14,728 bases of DNA, from NCBI GenBank assembly GCA_031373225.1, contig JANMMM010000218.1, positions 1 to 14,728 of the forward strand. The letters run 5' to 3'. The DNA comes from JANOYJ01 sp031373225. GTDB taxonomy: Bacteria; Pseudomonadota; Alphaproteobacteria; Rhizobiales; Rhizobiaceae. The notes under the pieces were generated by a model. That model ran no database searches. It was not told the origin of the DNA and saw only the letters and a list, made by a program, of their open reading frames with translations. A program made the translations under genes and the position numbers. This document shows positions 1 through 8,000 of the stretch, piece after piece (within the stretch, counting starts at the first letter, position 1; every line of letters begins with the position of its first letter).

Positions 1-444
1 GCCCAAGGCGTCATGCGCGAGCCGATGCTCTATCTCAGCCTGTATTTCAAAACGCGCCGCGCCGACTATTACCGCTTGCTGCAAGAGGTGCGCGAGAGAG
101 GCGCATGGGAGGCTTGGCTTGAATTCTTTCTTGAAGGCGTCGCCGATACGGCAAACCAAGCATTCGAGACCGCAGTCAGCATTGCAGAGCTGTTCGCGGG
201 AGATCGGGCGCGAATCCTGAACAGCGGAGAGCGTTCCAGCTCATCCCTTCTGGTGCACGAAGCCCTCAAAGCCAGCCCATTCGTTACATCCGCCGCGCTG
301 GTTGGCAAGACTGGGCTGACCATGCCCACGGTGAATGGCGCAATTGAGCAACTGCACGCGCTTGGCATAACTGAAGAGGTCACCGGAAAGCGGCGAGGGC
401 GGGTATTTGCCTACCGCCAGTATCTCGCGGTCTTGCAAGGTTAG
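1..444 (+). CDS. Fic family protein, C-terminal part (5' end outside window)
   Basis: The frame is open from the first base, so the methionine at position 13 is probably internal and 147 residues of a longer protein are visible. The stretch with LYLSLYFK, then a tyrosine/arginine-rich helix and WEAWLEFFLEGV, resembles the helical C-terminal half of bacterial Fic proteins. The last 70 or so residues (LVGKTGLTMPTVNGAIEQL, then GITEEVTGKRRGRVFAY) look like a winged-helix DNA-binding domain, common at this end of Fic proteins. Fic enzymes usually transfer AMP to a hydroxyl side chain of a target protein. The catalytic HPFxxGNGR loop would lie upstream, so activity cannot be judged here. The gene is convergent with the tRNA, 20 bp away. 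The family call rests on the recognisable C-terminal block only. Confidence 0.75.
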   Translation, partial: AQGVMREPMLYLSLYFKTRRADYYRLLQEVRERGAWEAWLEFFLEGVADTANQAFETAVSIAELFAGDRARILNSGERSSSSLLVHEALKASPFVTSAALVGKTGLTMPTVNGAIEQLHALGITEEVTGKRRGRVFAYRQYLAVLQG

Positions 445-464
445 GATGAATAAAATCAGGAAAC

Positions 465-540
465 TGGTGCCGCATAGGTGACTCGAACACCTGACCCCCG
501 CATTACGAATGCGGTGCTCTACCAACTGAGCTAATGCGGC
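465..540 (-). tRNA. tRNA-Thr (anticodon CGT), CCA encoded
   Basis: Read on the minus strand this folds into a full cloverleaf of 76 nt including an encoded CCA. The acceptor stem pairs GCCGCAT with ATGCGGC, followed by discriminator A and CCA. The D arm has GCTC/GAGC. The anticodon stem CCGCA/TGCGG closes the seven-base loop TTCGTAA, giving anticodon CGT (plus-strand 505-507), which reads the threonine codon ACG. The T arm is AGGTG, TTCGAGT, CACCT. The gene lies downstream of the sugar dehydrogenase on the same strand, and its 3' end faces the Fic gene. Only a short T-rich stretch follows it, with no obvious hairpin terminator. Confidence 0.97.
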
Positions 541-588
541 ATGCTGTCTGGCGTGATAGCCGCAGGCGCGGCTGAAATCAAGTCTTGC

Positions 589-1527
589 TCACCAGTCGAA
601 GGCGGGACCCGTCTCGCGCCGCCCTGTGAAAAACACGTCCGCCATCAGACGCAGCGGCGCATCGTCCGCGTCGCTCGCTCCGATGTCGAGCAGCTGCGCG
701 AAGCGCTCATAGATTTTTTCATATTCCTGCGGCTTCTCATTCACCGTCTCAACGCCTTCTTTGTCCAGCACCGCGCCGCCATTGCGAAGCCTCAGCGTCT
801 GGCCTTTGCCGGTGACGATCGTCTGAGTCCAGACCTCGTCATCGCCCTCAAGCCAGTTGAAATGCGCGGAGAGCTCCGGCCCGTTATTGCCCGCTGTCTT
901 GAACCTGATCTGCGCATCCACCGGCGTCTGCCGGTTGGCGGGCACGGTCAGGACGGCGCTCTCGACAAACACCGGCACCGGCATGATCTTGGTGAAGATC
1001 GACATGGCGTTGATGCCCGGATCGCACACGCCGAAGCCGCCCGGCTCCCACACCCAGTCCTGCCCCGGATGCCATTTGCGCACATTCTCGCGCCATTCGA
1101 TCCTGACCGAGCGCACGCCGTCGCGGGCGAGGATGTCGCGGGCGCGGTCAACGGCTTCATTATACTGCGAATGCCAGGTGGCGAACAGCACGCGGCCTTT
1201 GCGCTTCGCATGGGCGATGAGATCGTCCATTTCCGAAACCGTTGCCGTCGGCGGCTTTTCCATCAAAACCTGTTTGCCCGCGTCCAGCGCCTCGCGCACC
1301 AATGCGTGCCGAACGCCGGGCGGCGTGCAGATTGCCACCGCTTCAAGCTCAGGCATGGCATTATACAGCTCGGCGGCGGTCTTGAAGCACGGAGCGCCGC
1401 CGGAGGAAATGCCGCGCTGGCTGACGGTTGCCGCCAGTTCAAACGACGGGCTTTTCGCAATGACCGGCAGGTGCTGGTCGATGGAAATCTTGCCGATTCC
1501 GATGACGGCGACCGAGTGCTTTTTCAT
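589..1527 (-). CDS. Gfo/Idh/MocA sugar 1-dehydrogenase (D-galactose / L-arabinose 1-dehydrogenase type)
   Basis: A 312-residue NAD(P)-dependent sugar dehydrogenase expected to oxidise an aldose at C1 to its lactone in the cytoplasm. The Rossmann motif GIGKIS lies at residues 10-15, and EKPP at 90-93 contains the family lysine K91. The block WHPGQDWVWEPGGFGVCDPG (152-171) closely resembles the Azospirillum brasilense L-arabinose 1-dehydrogenase as I remember it, and E147, H153, D169 and N173 fall where that enzyme has active-site and sugar-binding residues. The ATG start has a GGAG nine bases upstream. It diverges from another Gfo/Idh/MocA gene across 126 bp. No lactonase, sugar-acid dehydratase or transporter accompanies it, so the substrate (galactose, arabinose, fucose or another aldose) stays open. 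Family is firm; substrate is inferred. Confidence 0.88.
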   Translation of the reverse strand: MKKHSVAVIGIGKISIDQHLPVIAKSPSFELAATVSQRGISSGGAPCFKTAAELYNAMPELEAVAICTPPGVRHALVREALDAGKQVLMEKPPTATVSEMDDLIAHAKRKGRVLFATWHSQYNEAVDRARDILARDGVRSVRIEWRENVRKWHPGQDWVWEPGGFGVCDPGINAMSIFTKIMPVPVFVESAVLTVPANRQTPVDAQIRFKTAGNNGPELSAHFNWLEGDDEVWTQTIVTGKGQTLRLRNGGAVLDKEGVETVNEKPQEYEKIYERFAQLLDIGASDADDAPLRLMADVFFTGRRETGPAFDW

Positions 1528-1653
1528 GAATTTCCGCTCCGGCGATTTGCATCTTCATTGCCGGTAACTCTTGCCGTTGCCAAGTCCATTTATCGCCTGT
1601 AACCATTTTCCCAAATCCTGCAGCGGCGCTGCTTCTTTTGAACGGGGCGAAAC

Positions 1654-2712
1654 ATGGCATCGAAACAGAAACGCATCCTCATTCTTGGCACCGGCCTGAT
1701 GGCCAACAGCCACGCCGCCGCCTTCGGCGCGGACAGACGCTGCAAAATGGTTGGCGCGATAGACACCAACACAGAGCGGCTTGATGCTTTCTGCAAGAAG
1801 TATGGCGTCAAACACAAGTTCGCCACGATTGATGAGGCCATCGCCTGGGGCGAATTCGACGCGATGGTCAACGTGACCCCGGATGCCGCGCATTTTCCAA
1901 CGACCATGGCCTTTCTCAAGGCGGGAAAACACGTGTTTTGTGAAAAGCCCTTGGCGCTGAATGCGCAGGACGCTTACGCCATGGTCGAGGAGGCGCAGAA
2001 GCGCAAACTCATCAACATGGTCAACTTCACCTACCGCAACGCCAGCGCCATTCAGGAGGCGAGGCGGCTGGTGCAGGAGGGCGCGCTGGGCACCATGCGC
2101 AACGTCACCGCCTCCTATCGCCAGAGCTGGTTGGTGCAGCCGAAATGGGGCGACTGGAAGACCGAGGATTCCTGGCTCTGGCGGCTTTCCTCCGCGCACG
2201 GCTCCAAAGGAGCGCTTGGCGACACGGGTGTGCATATTTTCGATTTTGTCGCCTATGGCGCCGACACGAGTTTCAAGGAAATCTCCGCCCGCCTCACCAC
2301 TTTCGACAAGGCCCCCGGCGGCAAAATCGGCAAATACACGCTCGACGCCAATGATAGCGCCATGCTGCAGGGCGACTTGGCGAATGGCACGGCGGTCTCC
2401 ATCGTCATCTCGCGCTTTCTCACCGGCCACTACAATGATTCATTCCTTGAAATGCATGGCACCGGCGGCGCGCTGCGCGTCTGGACCAACGGCCAAGAAT
2501 CGACATTGCACGCCTGCCTCGGCAAGGATGTCATCAAGGCGAAGTTCAGGAAAGTGAAGCTCGACCCAACGCCGGTCAACGCCACGCGCTTCATCGACGC
2601 GCTGATCTCCGGCAAGAACGGCATGCCCTCGTTTGAAGACGGCGCAAAGGCGCAGCAGGTGATTGACGCCTGTTTCGTCAGCGACAAGACCGGCAAGCGG
2701 GTGAAGATTTAG
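1654..2712 (+). CDS. Gfo/Idh/MocA family oxidoreductase, substrate unknown
   Basis: A 352-residue oxidoreductase with an N-terminal Rossmann fold (GTGLMA at 12-17) and the family EKP motif at 97-99, followed by a C-terminal alpha/beta substrate domain. GDTGVHIFD at 189-197 supplies the typical catalytic Asp/His pair (D190, H194). Members oxidise or reduce hydroxyls of sugars, inositols and sugar derivatives with NAD(P). The block WKTEDSWLWR (168-177) suggests a sugar pocket but does not name a substrate. It is only distantly like the divergent dehydrogenase next door, so recent duplication is unlikely. The ATG start follows a weak GGGG ribosome-binding match. The TAG stop overlaps the TAA stop of the convergent flavoprotein gene. 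Confidence 0.85.
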   Translation: MASKQKRILILGTGLMANSHAAAFGADRRCKMVGAIDTNTERLDAFCKKYGVKHKFATIDEAIAWGEFDAMVNVTPDAAHFPTTMAFLKAGKHVFCEKPLALNAQDAYAMVEEAQKRKLINMVNFTYRNASAIQEARRLVQEGALGTMRNVTASYRQSWLVQPKWGDWKTEDSWLWRLSSAHGSKGALGDTGVHIFDFVAYGADTSFKEISARLTTFDKAPGGKIGKYTLDANDSAMLQGDLANGTAVSIVISRFLTGHYNDSFLEMHGTGGALRVWTNGQESTLHACLGKDVIKAKFRKVKLDPTPVNATRFIDALISGKNGMPSFEDGAKAQQVIDACFVSDKTGKRVKI

Positions 2713-3668
2713 GCGCAGACTTTCGCCTTGGCTGCTTGATATTCCGAGGATAATCTGCCGACCAGTTCGCTGACCGGCACAACCTTCTTCACCGCGCCGA
2801 TCCCCTGGCCCGCGCCCCAGATATCTTTCCACGCCTTCGCGCCTGTCGCCGCTCCGTCAAAATCCATCTTCGTCGGGTCGGCGACGGGCAGATGGTCCGG
2901 GTCCATGCCCGATTTGGCAATGGAAGGCTTCAGATAATTGCCGTGGATGCCGGTGAAATAGTTGGAATAAACGATGTCGCCCGAATTTGAATCGGCGATC
3001 ATCTGCTTGTAGCCGTCAATTGCCCGCGCCTCGTCCGTCGCAATGAATGGTGAGCCGATATAGGCCATATCCGCGCCCATCGCCTGCGCCGCCAGCACCG
3101 CGCCGCCTGTGGCGATCGCGCCGGACAGCAGCACCGGCCCGTCAAACCACTCGCGGATTTCCTGCACCAGCGCGAACGGCGACAGCGTTCCCGCATGGCC
3201 CCCCGCGCCCCATGCGACAGCGATCAGCCCGTCCGCGCCCTTCCGTATGGCCGAGTTGGCGTGTCGGTTGTTGATAATGTCGTGCAGGACAATGCCGCCA
3301 TAGGAATGGATCGCCGCGTTCACCTCCGGCACCGCGCCGAGCGAGGAGATGACAATCGGCACTTTGTATTTCACGCACATGCGCAGATCATGCTCCAGCC
3401 GCGTGTTCGATTTGTGCACGATCTGGTTCACCGCAAACGGCGCGGCTTGCCTGTCCGGGTTCTTGGCGTTGTGATCCGCCAGCTCTTCGGTCATCTGCGC
3501 CAGCCATTCGTCGAGCTGCGCCTCTGGCCGCGCGTTGAGCGCCGGAAACGAGCCGATGACGCCAGCCTTGCACTGCGCCAGCACCAAAGGAGGGTGCGAA
3601 ATGATGAAAAGCGGCGCGGCGACGGCGGGAATGACGAGATTTTTCGACAGGATTTCGGGCAGTGCCAT
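2709..3668 (-). CDS. Nitronate monooxygenase / 2-nitropropane dioxygenase family flavoprotein
   Basis: A 319-residue FMN-binding TIM-barrel protein. The family phosphate-binding blocks are present: GADGLIAVAWGAGGHAG at 145-160, including the GGH at 156-158, and SGAIATGG followed by MGADMAYIGSPF at 182-208. Enzymes of this family oxidise alkyl nitronates such as propionate-3-nitronate, but many members are uncharacterised and some relatives are enoyl-ACP reductases (FabK). Here the GGH block reads AWGAGGH where classic nitronate monooxygenases have AQG-type sequences, so the true substrate is uncertain. The ATG start has GGGAAA just upstream. It is transcribed away from the acidic membrane protein gene, with a candidate promoter and palindrome in the shared 205-bp spacer. 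Confidence 0.85.
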   Translation of the reverse strand: MALPEILSKNLVIPAVAAPLFIISHPPLVLAQCKAGVIGSFPALNARPEAQLDEWLAQMTEELADHNAKNPDRQAAPFAVNQIVHKSNTRLEHDLRMCVKYKVPIVISSLGAVPEVNAAIHSYGGIVLHDIINNRHANSAIRKGADGLIAVAWGAGGHAGTLSPFALVQEIREWFDGPVLLSGAIATGGAVLAAQAMGADMAYIGSPFIATDEARAIDGYKQMIADSNSGDIVYSNYFTGIHGNYLKPSIAKSGMDPDHLPVADPTKMDFDGAATGAKAWKDIWGAGQGIGAVKKVVPVSELVGRLSSEYQAAKAKVCA

Positions 3669-3691
3669 AGTGTTTCCCAGCGCGGTTCTTA

Positions 3692-3732
3692 ATGGCTCCC
3701 CCTAGCTGACGTTTACAAAATCGTCAAAACTT
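3692..3732 (-). promoter_or_regulatory. Candidate promoter and operator-like palindrome of the flavoprotein gene
   Basis: On the minus strand TTGACG (plus-strand 3722-3727) matches the sigma-70 -35 box at five of six bases. Seventeen bases downstream lies TAGGGG (3699-3704), a poor -10. Alphaproteobacterial promoters often rely mainly on the -35 box. An imperfect 20-bp palindrome TGACG-N10-CGTCA (3707-3726, seven of ten pairs matching) overlaps the -35 box, as a repressor site would. No regulator gene is adjacent. The rest of the 205-bp spacer (3669-3873) shows no gene. Confidence 0.35.
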
Positions 3733-3857
3733 ATTGGTCTTTCCCGGATCCGTGATGGTCGGCGCGCCAAATTCGGCGCTTTGCAGCCTGTATTCCTTGC
3801 CTTATAGAAAATCCTGTCAATTGATTTTTATGCGTGGCGTGGAAAAAGCTGCAAAAC

Positions 3858-3864
3858 AAAGGGG
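3858..3864 (+). promoter_or_regulatory. Ribosome-binding site that decides the TTG start at 3874
   Basis: AAAGGGG lies nine bases before a TTG codon at 3874. No ATG or GTG occurs in this frame between the upstream stop at 3805 and the TTG, and the next in-frame methionine is codon 39, inside a well-formed N-terminal helical region. This site therefore favours TTG initiation. Confidence 0.6.
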
Positions 3865-3873
3865 CGCTCTGTT

Positions 3874-5478
3874 TTGGATGCAATAGAAAAAGCGGTTCGC
3901 AACGCCCTCGAAAAGGGCGACGCCGAGGACAAGAATTTCCGCCGCCGCGTCTACGTGTCGGCGCGCCACGCGCTGGAAAATTCCATGAAGGGCAAAAAGA
4001 TCGCCCAGCGGGTTGCCGACGACAAATTTGCCCGCCTTTCTGAAGTCGCCGCAAGCATCGAAACCGAGTTTTCGGCTGCGCAAGAGGCCGAGGGCTATGA
4101 GCCGCAGGGCCGGCGCATCTATGAGGCCGCCGCGCCGCAGGTAGACGAGTTCGCCGAAAGTGTGGCCGCTGAGGCCGAGGAAGCATTGATTGCTGGGCAC
4201 GCGCCTTTCGCAGAGGCAGAGCCTGAACCTGAAGTGGAGCAGGCGCTGCCGGGGATCGAAGAGGCGGTGACTTTGTTTGAACCGGAGGCTGCTGAGCAAC
4301 AGGCGGCGGCTCTGGAGGCGATTGTGGCGGAGCTTACGCCACTGACCGCTGAAAAGCCCGCGAAGAAACCGCATTCGCGCAAGAAGTCCGCGAAAAAATC
4401 TGTCGTCGAAGAGGTCGCACCTGCCATTGAGACCGGCGATCCCGGCCCTGATCTGTTTGAGAAATCAGAGCCGGATTGGAAAGAGGTTTCGCTTCCAGGC
4501 CAGTATGACACCCTTCCCGATAGTGAGGAGGAAAATGCGCCCGCTGCATCGGCGGAGGCGCAGGAACTGCCCGAGGCTGAGGCTGGTGCTGATTTAACGG
4601 CTGAAGTGCCGCAGGATGACAACGAACAGGATCTGGACGATCTGCGCGCGCTTGATGATATGCGGTTTGAGAACGCGGATCCGTTCGACGACAATCAACC
4701 GCAGGCCATGGCAGGAGATGCCGGGACGCCCGCTCCTGCGAGCGGGCCTGCTGATGAGCAGCAGTATGAAGTGCGCCCTGCGGCAGCCACAGAGACGGAA
4801 GCGGTCTCTGATACTATGCGCCTGCGGCCCGAGCCGAGGCGCGGCTGGGCGTTCCTGTTCATCCTTATCACGCTTCTGGCGTTTTTCGTCATGGCGCTGT
4901 GGATCGCCTTCTCGACGGGGGCCCTGAAAATCCGCAGCGCCACCGATGAGCCGGAGCTGCAGGCGGTGACGGTGGCGCCGGTGGACGAGCCGCAGTCAGC
5001 TGCGGAAAAGCCCGCCGCTCCGCCCGTGTCCGACGATTGGCTGATGATTTTCCGACCCGACAATCCGGGTGACATTGTAGTGGACCCGACCATCAAGGCC
5101 GACATAACAGGCCAGGGTCCGCTCGCGCGCCTGCGCATCGAGCCAGCGCCATCCACGACAGGTGATGCGGTGGTGGTGTTCTCCATCGGCGAGGGCATTC
5201 TCCAGCAGCTGGCGGGCAAAAAGGCGGTGTTTGACATTGTTGCCGCCGCCGACAAGGGCAAACCGACGCAGATTTCCCTGCTGTGCGACTTCGCCGGTCT
5301 TGGCGACTGCGGCAGGAAGCGCTACCAGATCGACGACGCCACCAGCGACAATCTCTTCCAGATCGAGTTTCCGTCGGGCGCTCCGAAGGGGGCGGGGGAA
5401 GTCATTCTTAATCCCGACGTGGACGGCAAGGGACGCTCGCTCGACATTTACGCGATCAAGGTTCGCGTCGCAAACTGA
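3874..5478 (+). CDS. Unrecognised acidic single-pass membrane protein with extracytoplasmic C-terminal domain
   Basis: I do not recognise a characterised family. The 534-residue protein has four visible parts. Residues 1-65 are a charged helical domain. Residues 70-310 are very rich in Glu, Asp, Ala and Pro, likely disordered, and interrupted by a short Lys/Arg-rich patch near 160-175. One membrane helix lies at about 324-350 (from GWAFLFILI), preceded by arginines, so the N terminus is probably cytoplasmic. Residues 388-534 form a compact, probably beta-rich domain outside the membrane, holding the only two cysteines (CDFAGLGDC), which could form a disulfide. A TTG start is used, with AAAGGGG upstream. 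The helicase gene starts 14 bp after its stop, so co-transcription is likely. Similar uncharacterised proteins may occur in rhizobia; a role cannot be assigned. Confidence 0.8.
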   Translation: MDAIEKAVRNALEKGDAEDKNFRRRVYVSARHALENSMKGKKIAQRVADDKFARLSEVAASIETEFSAAQEAEGYEPQGRRIYEAAAPQVDEFAESVAAEAEEALIAGHAPFAEAEPEPEVEQALPGIEEAVTLFEPEAAEQQAAALEAIVAELTPLTAEKPAKKPHSRKKSAKKSVVEEVAPAIETGDPGPDLFEKSEPDWKEVSLPGQYDTLPDSEEENAPAASAEAQELPEAEAGADLTAEVPQDDNEQDLDDLRALDDMRFENADPFDDNQPQAMAGDAGTPAPASGPADEQQYEVRPAAATETEAVSDTMRLRPEPRRGWAFLFILITLLAFFVMALWIAFSTGALKIRSATDEPELQAVTVAPVDEPQSAAEKPAAPPVSDDWLMIFRPDNPGDIVVDPTIKADITGQGPLARLRIEPAPSTTGDAVVVFSIGEGILQQLAGKKAVFDIVAAADKGKPTQISLLCDFAGLGDCGRKRYQIDDATSDNLFQIEFPSGAPKGAGEVILNPDVDGKGRSLDIYAIKVRVAN

Positions 5479-5492
5479 GCGCGGCGGCGGAT

Positions 5493-8000
5493 GTGACGCA
5501 AATGCCGGGGACTGAACACTGTTTGTTTCCCGTCTCTTTCCTTGCTTGGTTCAAACAGCGTGGATGGGCCCCCCGCCCGCACCAAAGCGAACTGCTGCAA
5601 ATTGCCAATTCAGGAAAATCCGCCCTTTTGATCGCCCCAACCGGAGCTGGAAAAACGCTGGCCGGGTTCCTGCCTAGCTTGATCGCGCTCAGCCAAATGC
5701 CGAAGCGGCGGCTTGGAGCGCGGCCGCGCGGCATTCACACGCTCTATATTTCTCCGCTGAAAGCGCTCGCCGTCGATATTGAGCGCAACCTGATGAAGCC
5801 GGTCACTGAGATGGGCCTGAATATTTCGGTGGAGACCCGCACCGGCGACACGCCCGTCCACAAGCGCCAGCGGCAGAAGCTGACCCCCCCGGACATTCTC
5901 CTGACAACGCCCGAGCAGCTGGCGCTGCTGATCGCCTCAAAAGACGCGGAGGTGTTTTTCTCCGATTTAAAGTCGGTGATCCTCGATGAGCTGCATTCGC
6001 TCGTCACTTCCAAACGCGGCCATCTGCTTTCGCTCGGTGTGCAGCGGCTGCGGACTTTCTGCCCACAGCTTCAGGTGACGGGCCTCTCCGCCACCGTCGC
6101 CGACAAGGACGCGCTGTGCCGCTGGCTTGTCGCGCAGAATGATTTGAAGCCCAAGGCCGAGCTGGTCGAGGCAGCGGGCGGCGCGAAACCGCACATCACG
6201 ATACTGAAAACCACCGAGCGCATTCCCTGGGCCGGCCATTCCTGCCGCCACGCCATTCCGGAAATTTATGAAGCGCTGACGCAGCACAAAACGACGCTGC
6301 TCTTCGTTAACACGCGCAGCCAGGCCGAACTCCTGTTTCAGGAGCTGTGGCGGGTCAACAATGACAATCTGCCCATCGCGCTGCATCACGGCTCGCTCGA
6401 CATGTCGCAGCGCCGCCGTGTCGAGCAGGCGATGGCGGACGATGCGCTGCGAGCCGTCGTCGCGACCTCGACGCTCGACATGGGCATTGACTGGGGCGAT
6501 GTCGATCTCGTCATCCATGTCGGCGCGCCGAAGGGCGCGAGCCGCCTTGCCCAGCGGATAGGCCGCGCCAATCACCGCATGGACGAGCCGAGCCGCGCCA
6601 TCCTCGTGCCCGCCAACCGGTTTGAAGTGCTGGAATGCCAGGCTGCGCTCGATGCAAATTACATCGGCGCGCAAGACACGCCGCCGCTCGCCGAAGGCGC
6701 GCTGGATGTGCTGGCGCAGCATGTGCTGGGCACCGCCTGCGCCAAACCGTTCCGCGCCGATGAGCTTTACGGCGAAGTGACCGCCACGGAGCCTTACGCA
6801 CGACTTTCCCGCGAAACATTCGACAAGGTCGTCGCTTTCGTAGCCACCGGCGGCTACGCCTTGCGCAGTTATGACCGCTACGCCCGCATCAAGCTCACGG
6901 CGGACGGCACATGGCGCATCGCCCACCCGCAGGTGGCGCAGCAGTACCGGCTGAACATCGGCACCATCATCGAAGCCCCGTCCTTGAATGTGCGTCTCGT
7001 CAAACAGGGACGCGGCTCAAGCGGCCGGGGCGGGCCGGTTTTGGGCAAGGTCGAGGAATACTTTCTCGAGATGTTGACGCCCGGCGACACGTTCCTCTTC
7101 TCCGGCAAAGTGCTGCGTTTCGAGGGCATCCGCGAGAATGAGTGCCTTGTATCAAACGCCTTCACGCTCGATCCGAAAATCCCGAGTTACAATGGCGGCA
7201 AGTTTCCGCTCTCGACCTATCTCGCCGACAATGTCCGCAAAATGCTTGCCTCGCCGGACGAATGGCACGCCTTGCCCGAACAGGTGCGCGAATGGCTGGA
7301 GCTGCAGCGGGAATTTTCGCACGTGCCCAGACAGGACGAATTCCTGATCGAGACTTTTCCGGAAGGCTCGCGTTACTACATGGTGCTGTATCCGTTCGAA
7401 GGCCGCCTGGCGCACCAGACACTGGGCATGCTGCTCACAAGAAGGCTGGAGCGCTACGGTGCGCATCCACTGGGATTTGTCGCCACCGACTACTCCCTCA
7501 GCATCTGGGGCCTTCAGGATTTCGCGGCCCTTGCGCGGCAGCGCAGGCTGGATTTCGGCAAACTGTTCGACGAGGACATGCTCGGCGATGACCTCGACGC
7601 ATGGCTTGCCGAAAGCTTCATGATGAAGCGCACATTCCGCAACTGCGCCGTCATTTCCGGCCTCATCGAAAAGCGCCACCCCGGCAAGGAAAAATCGGGC
7701 CGTCAGGTCACAGTGTCAGCGGACCTCATCTACGACGTTCTGCGCGCCCATGAGCCGGACCATATCCTCATGCAGGCGGCATGGGCCGATGCGGCCACAA
7801 CACTGCTCGACATCAAGCGGCTTGGCGATATGCTGCAGCGGATCAAGGGACGAATCACGCATCAGGCGCTCGACAGGATTTCGCCACTGGCGGTGCCGAT
7901 CATGTTTGAAATCGGCCGCGAGCGCGTCATGGGCTCAGCGGATGAAGCTTTGCTCGCGGAAGCGGCGGCGGAATTTTCAGGAGAAAAGAGAGCAAATTGA
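5493..8000 (+). CDS. Ligase-associated DNA damage response DEXH-box helicase (Lhr-like)
   Basis: An 835-residue superfamily 2 helicase expected to translocate on single-stranded DNA and unwind duplexes using ATP. Motif I is APTGAGKT (48-55), motif Ib TTPEQ (138-142), motif II DELH (165-168) and motif III SAT (199-201). Motif IV lies in LFVNTRSQAEL (270-280), motif V in ATSTLDMGID (324-333), and motif VI is QRIGRANHR (354-362). The C-terminal half fits the winged-helix and DEAD/H-associated regions of Lhr proteins. Length and the following pdeM place it in the ligase-associated subgroup (TIGR04121 type), normally encoded with an ATP-dependent ligase and an exonuclease, neither seen here. The start is GTG at 5493 or ATG at 5502; neither has a strong ribosome-binding site. 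Its stop overlaps the pdeM start. Confidence 0.92.
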   Translation: MTQMPGTEHCLFPVSFLAWFKQRGWAPRPHQSELLQIANSGKSALLIAPTGAGKTLAGFLPSLIALSQMPKRRLGARPRGIHTLYISPLKALAVDIERNLMKPVTEMGLNISVETRTGDTPVHKRQRQKLTPPDILLTTPEQLALLIASKDAEVFFSDLKSVILDELHSLVTSKRGHLLSLGVQRLRTFCPQLQVTGLSATVADKDALCRWLVAQNDLKPKAELVEAAGGAKPHITILKTTERIPWAGHSCRHAIPEIYEALTQHKTTLLFVNTRSQAELLFQELWRVNNDNLPIALHHGSLDMSQRRRVEQAMADDALRAVVATSTLDMGIDWGDVDLVIHVGAPKGASRLAQRIGRANHRMDEPSRAILVPANRFEVLECQAALDANYIGAQDTPPLAEGALDVLAQHVLGTACAKPFRADELYGEVTATEPYARLSRETFDKVVAFVATGGYALRSYDRYARIKLTADGTWRIAHPQVAQQYRLNIGTIIEAPSLNVRLVKQGRGSSGRGGPVLGKVEEYFLEMLTPGDTFLFSGKVLRFEGIRENECLVSNAFTLDPKIPSYNGGKFPLSTYLADNVRKMLASPDEWHALPEQVREWLELQREFSHVPRQDEFLIETFPEGSRYYMVLYPFEGRLAHQTLGMLLTRRLERYGAHPLGFVATDYSLSIWGLQDFAALARQRRLDFGKLFDEDMLGDDLDAWLAESFMMKRTFRNCAVISGLIEKRHPGKEKSGRQVTVSADLIYDVLRAHEPDHILMQAAWADAATTLLDIKRLGDMLQRIKGRITHQALDRISPLAVPIMFEIGRERVMGSADEALLAEAAAEFSGEKRAN
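7979..7984 (+). promoter_or_regulatory. Ribosome-binding site for pdeM inside the helicase gene
   Basis: AGGAGA lies 12 bases before the TTG at 7997, with a further purine run between them. It supports re-initiation at the TTGA overlap rather than only at the downstream ATG at 8015. Confidence 0.5.

Noticed and set aside
558..573. AGCCGC-AGGC-GCGGCT hairpin between the sugar dehydrogenase and the tRNA
   Set aside because: A six-base stem with no T-run on either strand is too weak to call a terminator.
541..1602. 353-codon plus-strand open frame opposite the sugar dehydrogenase
   Set aside because: It is Arg/His/Ala-rich, matches no family and lies antisense to a gene with clear catalytic motifs. 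Long antisense frames are expected in GC-rich coding DNA.
1555..2430. 291-codon minus-strand open frame opposite the second oxidoreductase
   Set aside because: No recognisable motif; it overlaps the divergent promoter spacer and an intact Gfo/Idh/MocA gene, so it is a coding shadow.
3761..3782. Short direct repeat TCGGCGC spaced by seven bases in the divergent spacer
   Set aside because: Seven GC-rich bases repeated once is easily accidental in this composition.
3781..3808. Possible plus-strand promoter TTGCAG-N16-TATAGA ahead of the acidic membrane protein
   Set aside because: Only three of six -35 bases and four of six -10 bases match the consensus, with short spacing, which is near chance level.
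5967..6926. 319-codon minus-strand open frame inside the helicase gene
   Set aside because: It covers helicase motifs II to VI on the other strand and has shadow-like composition.
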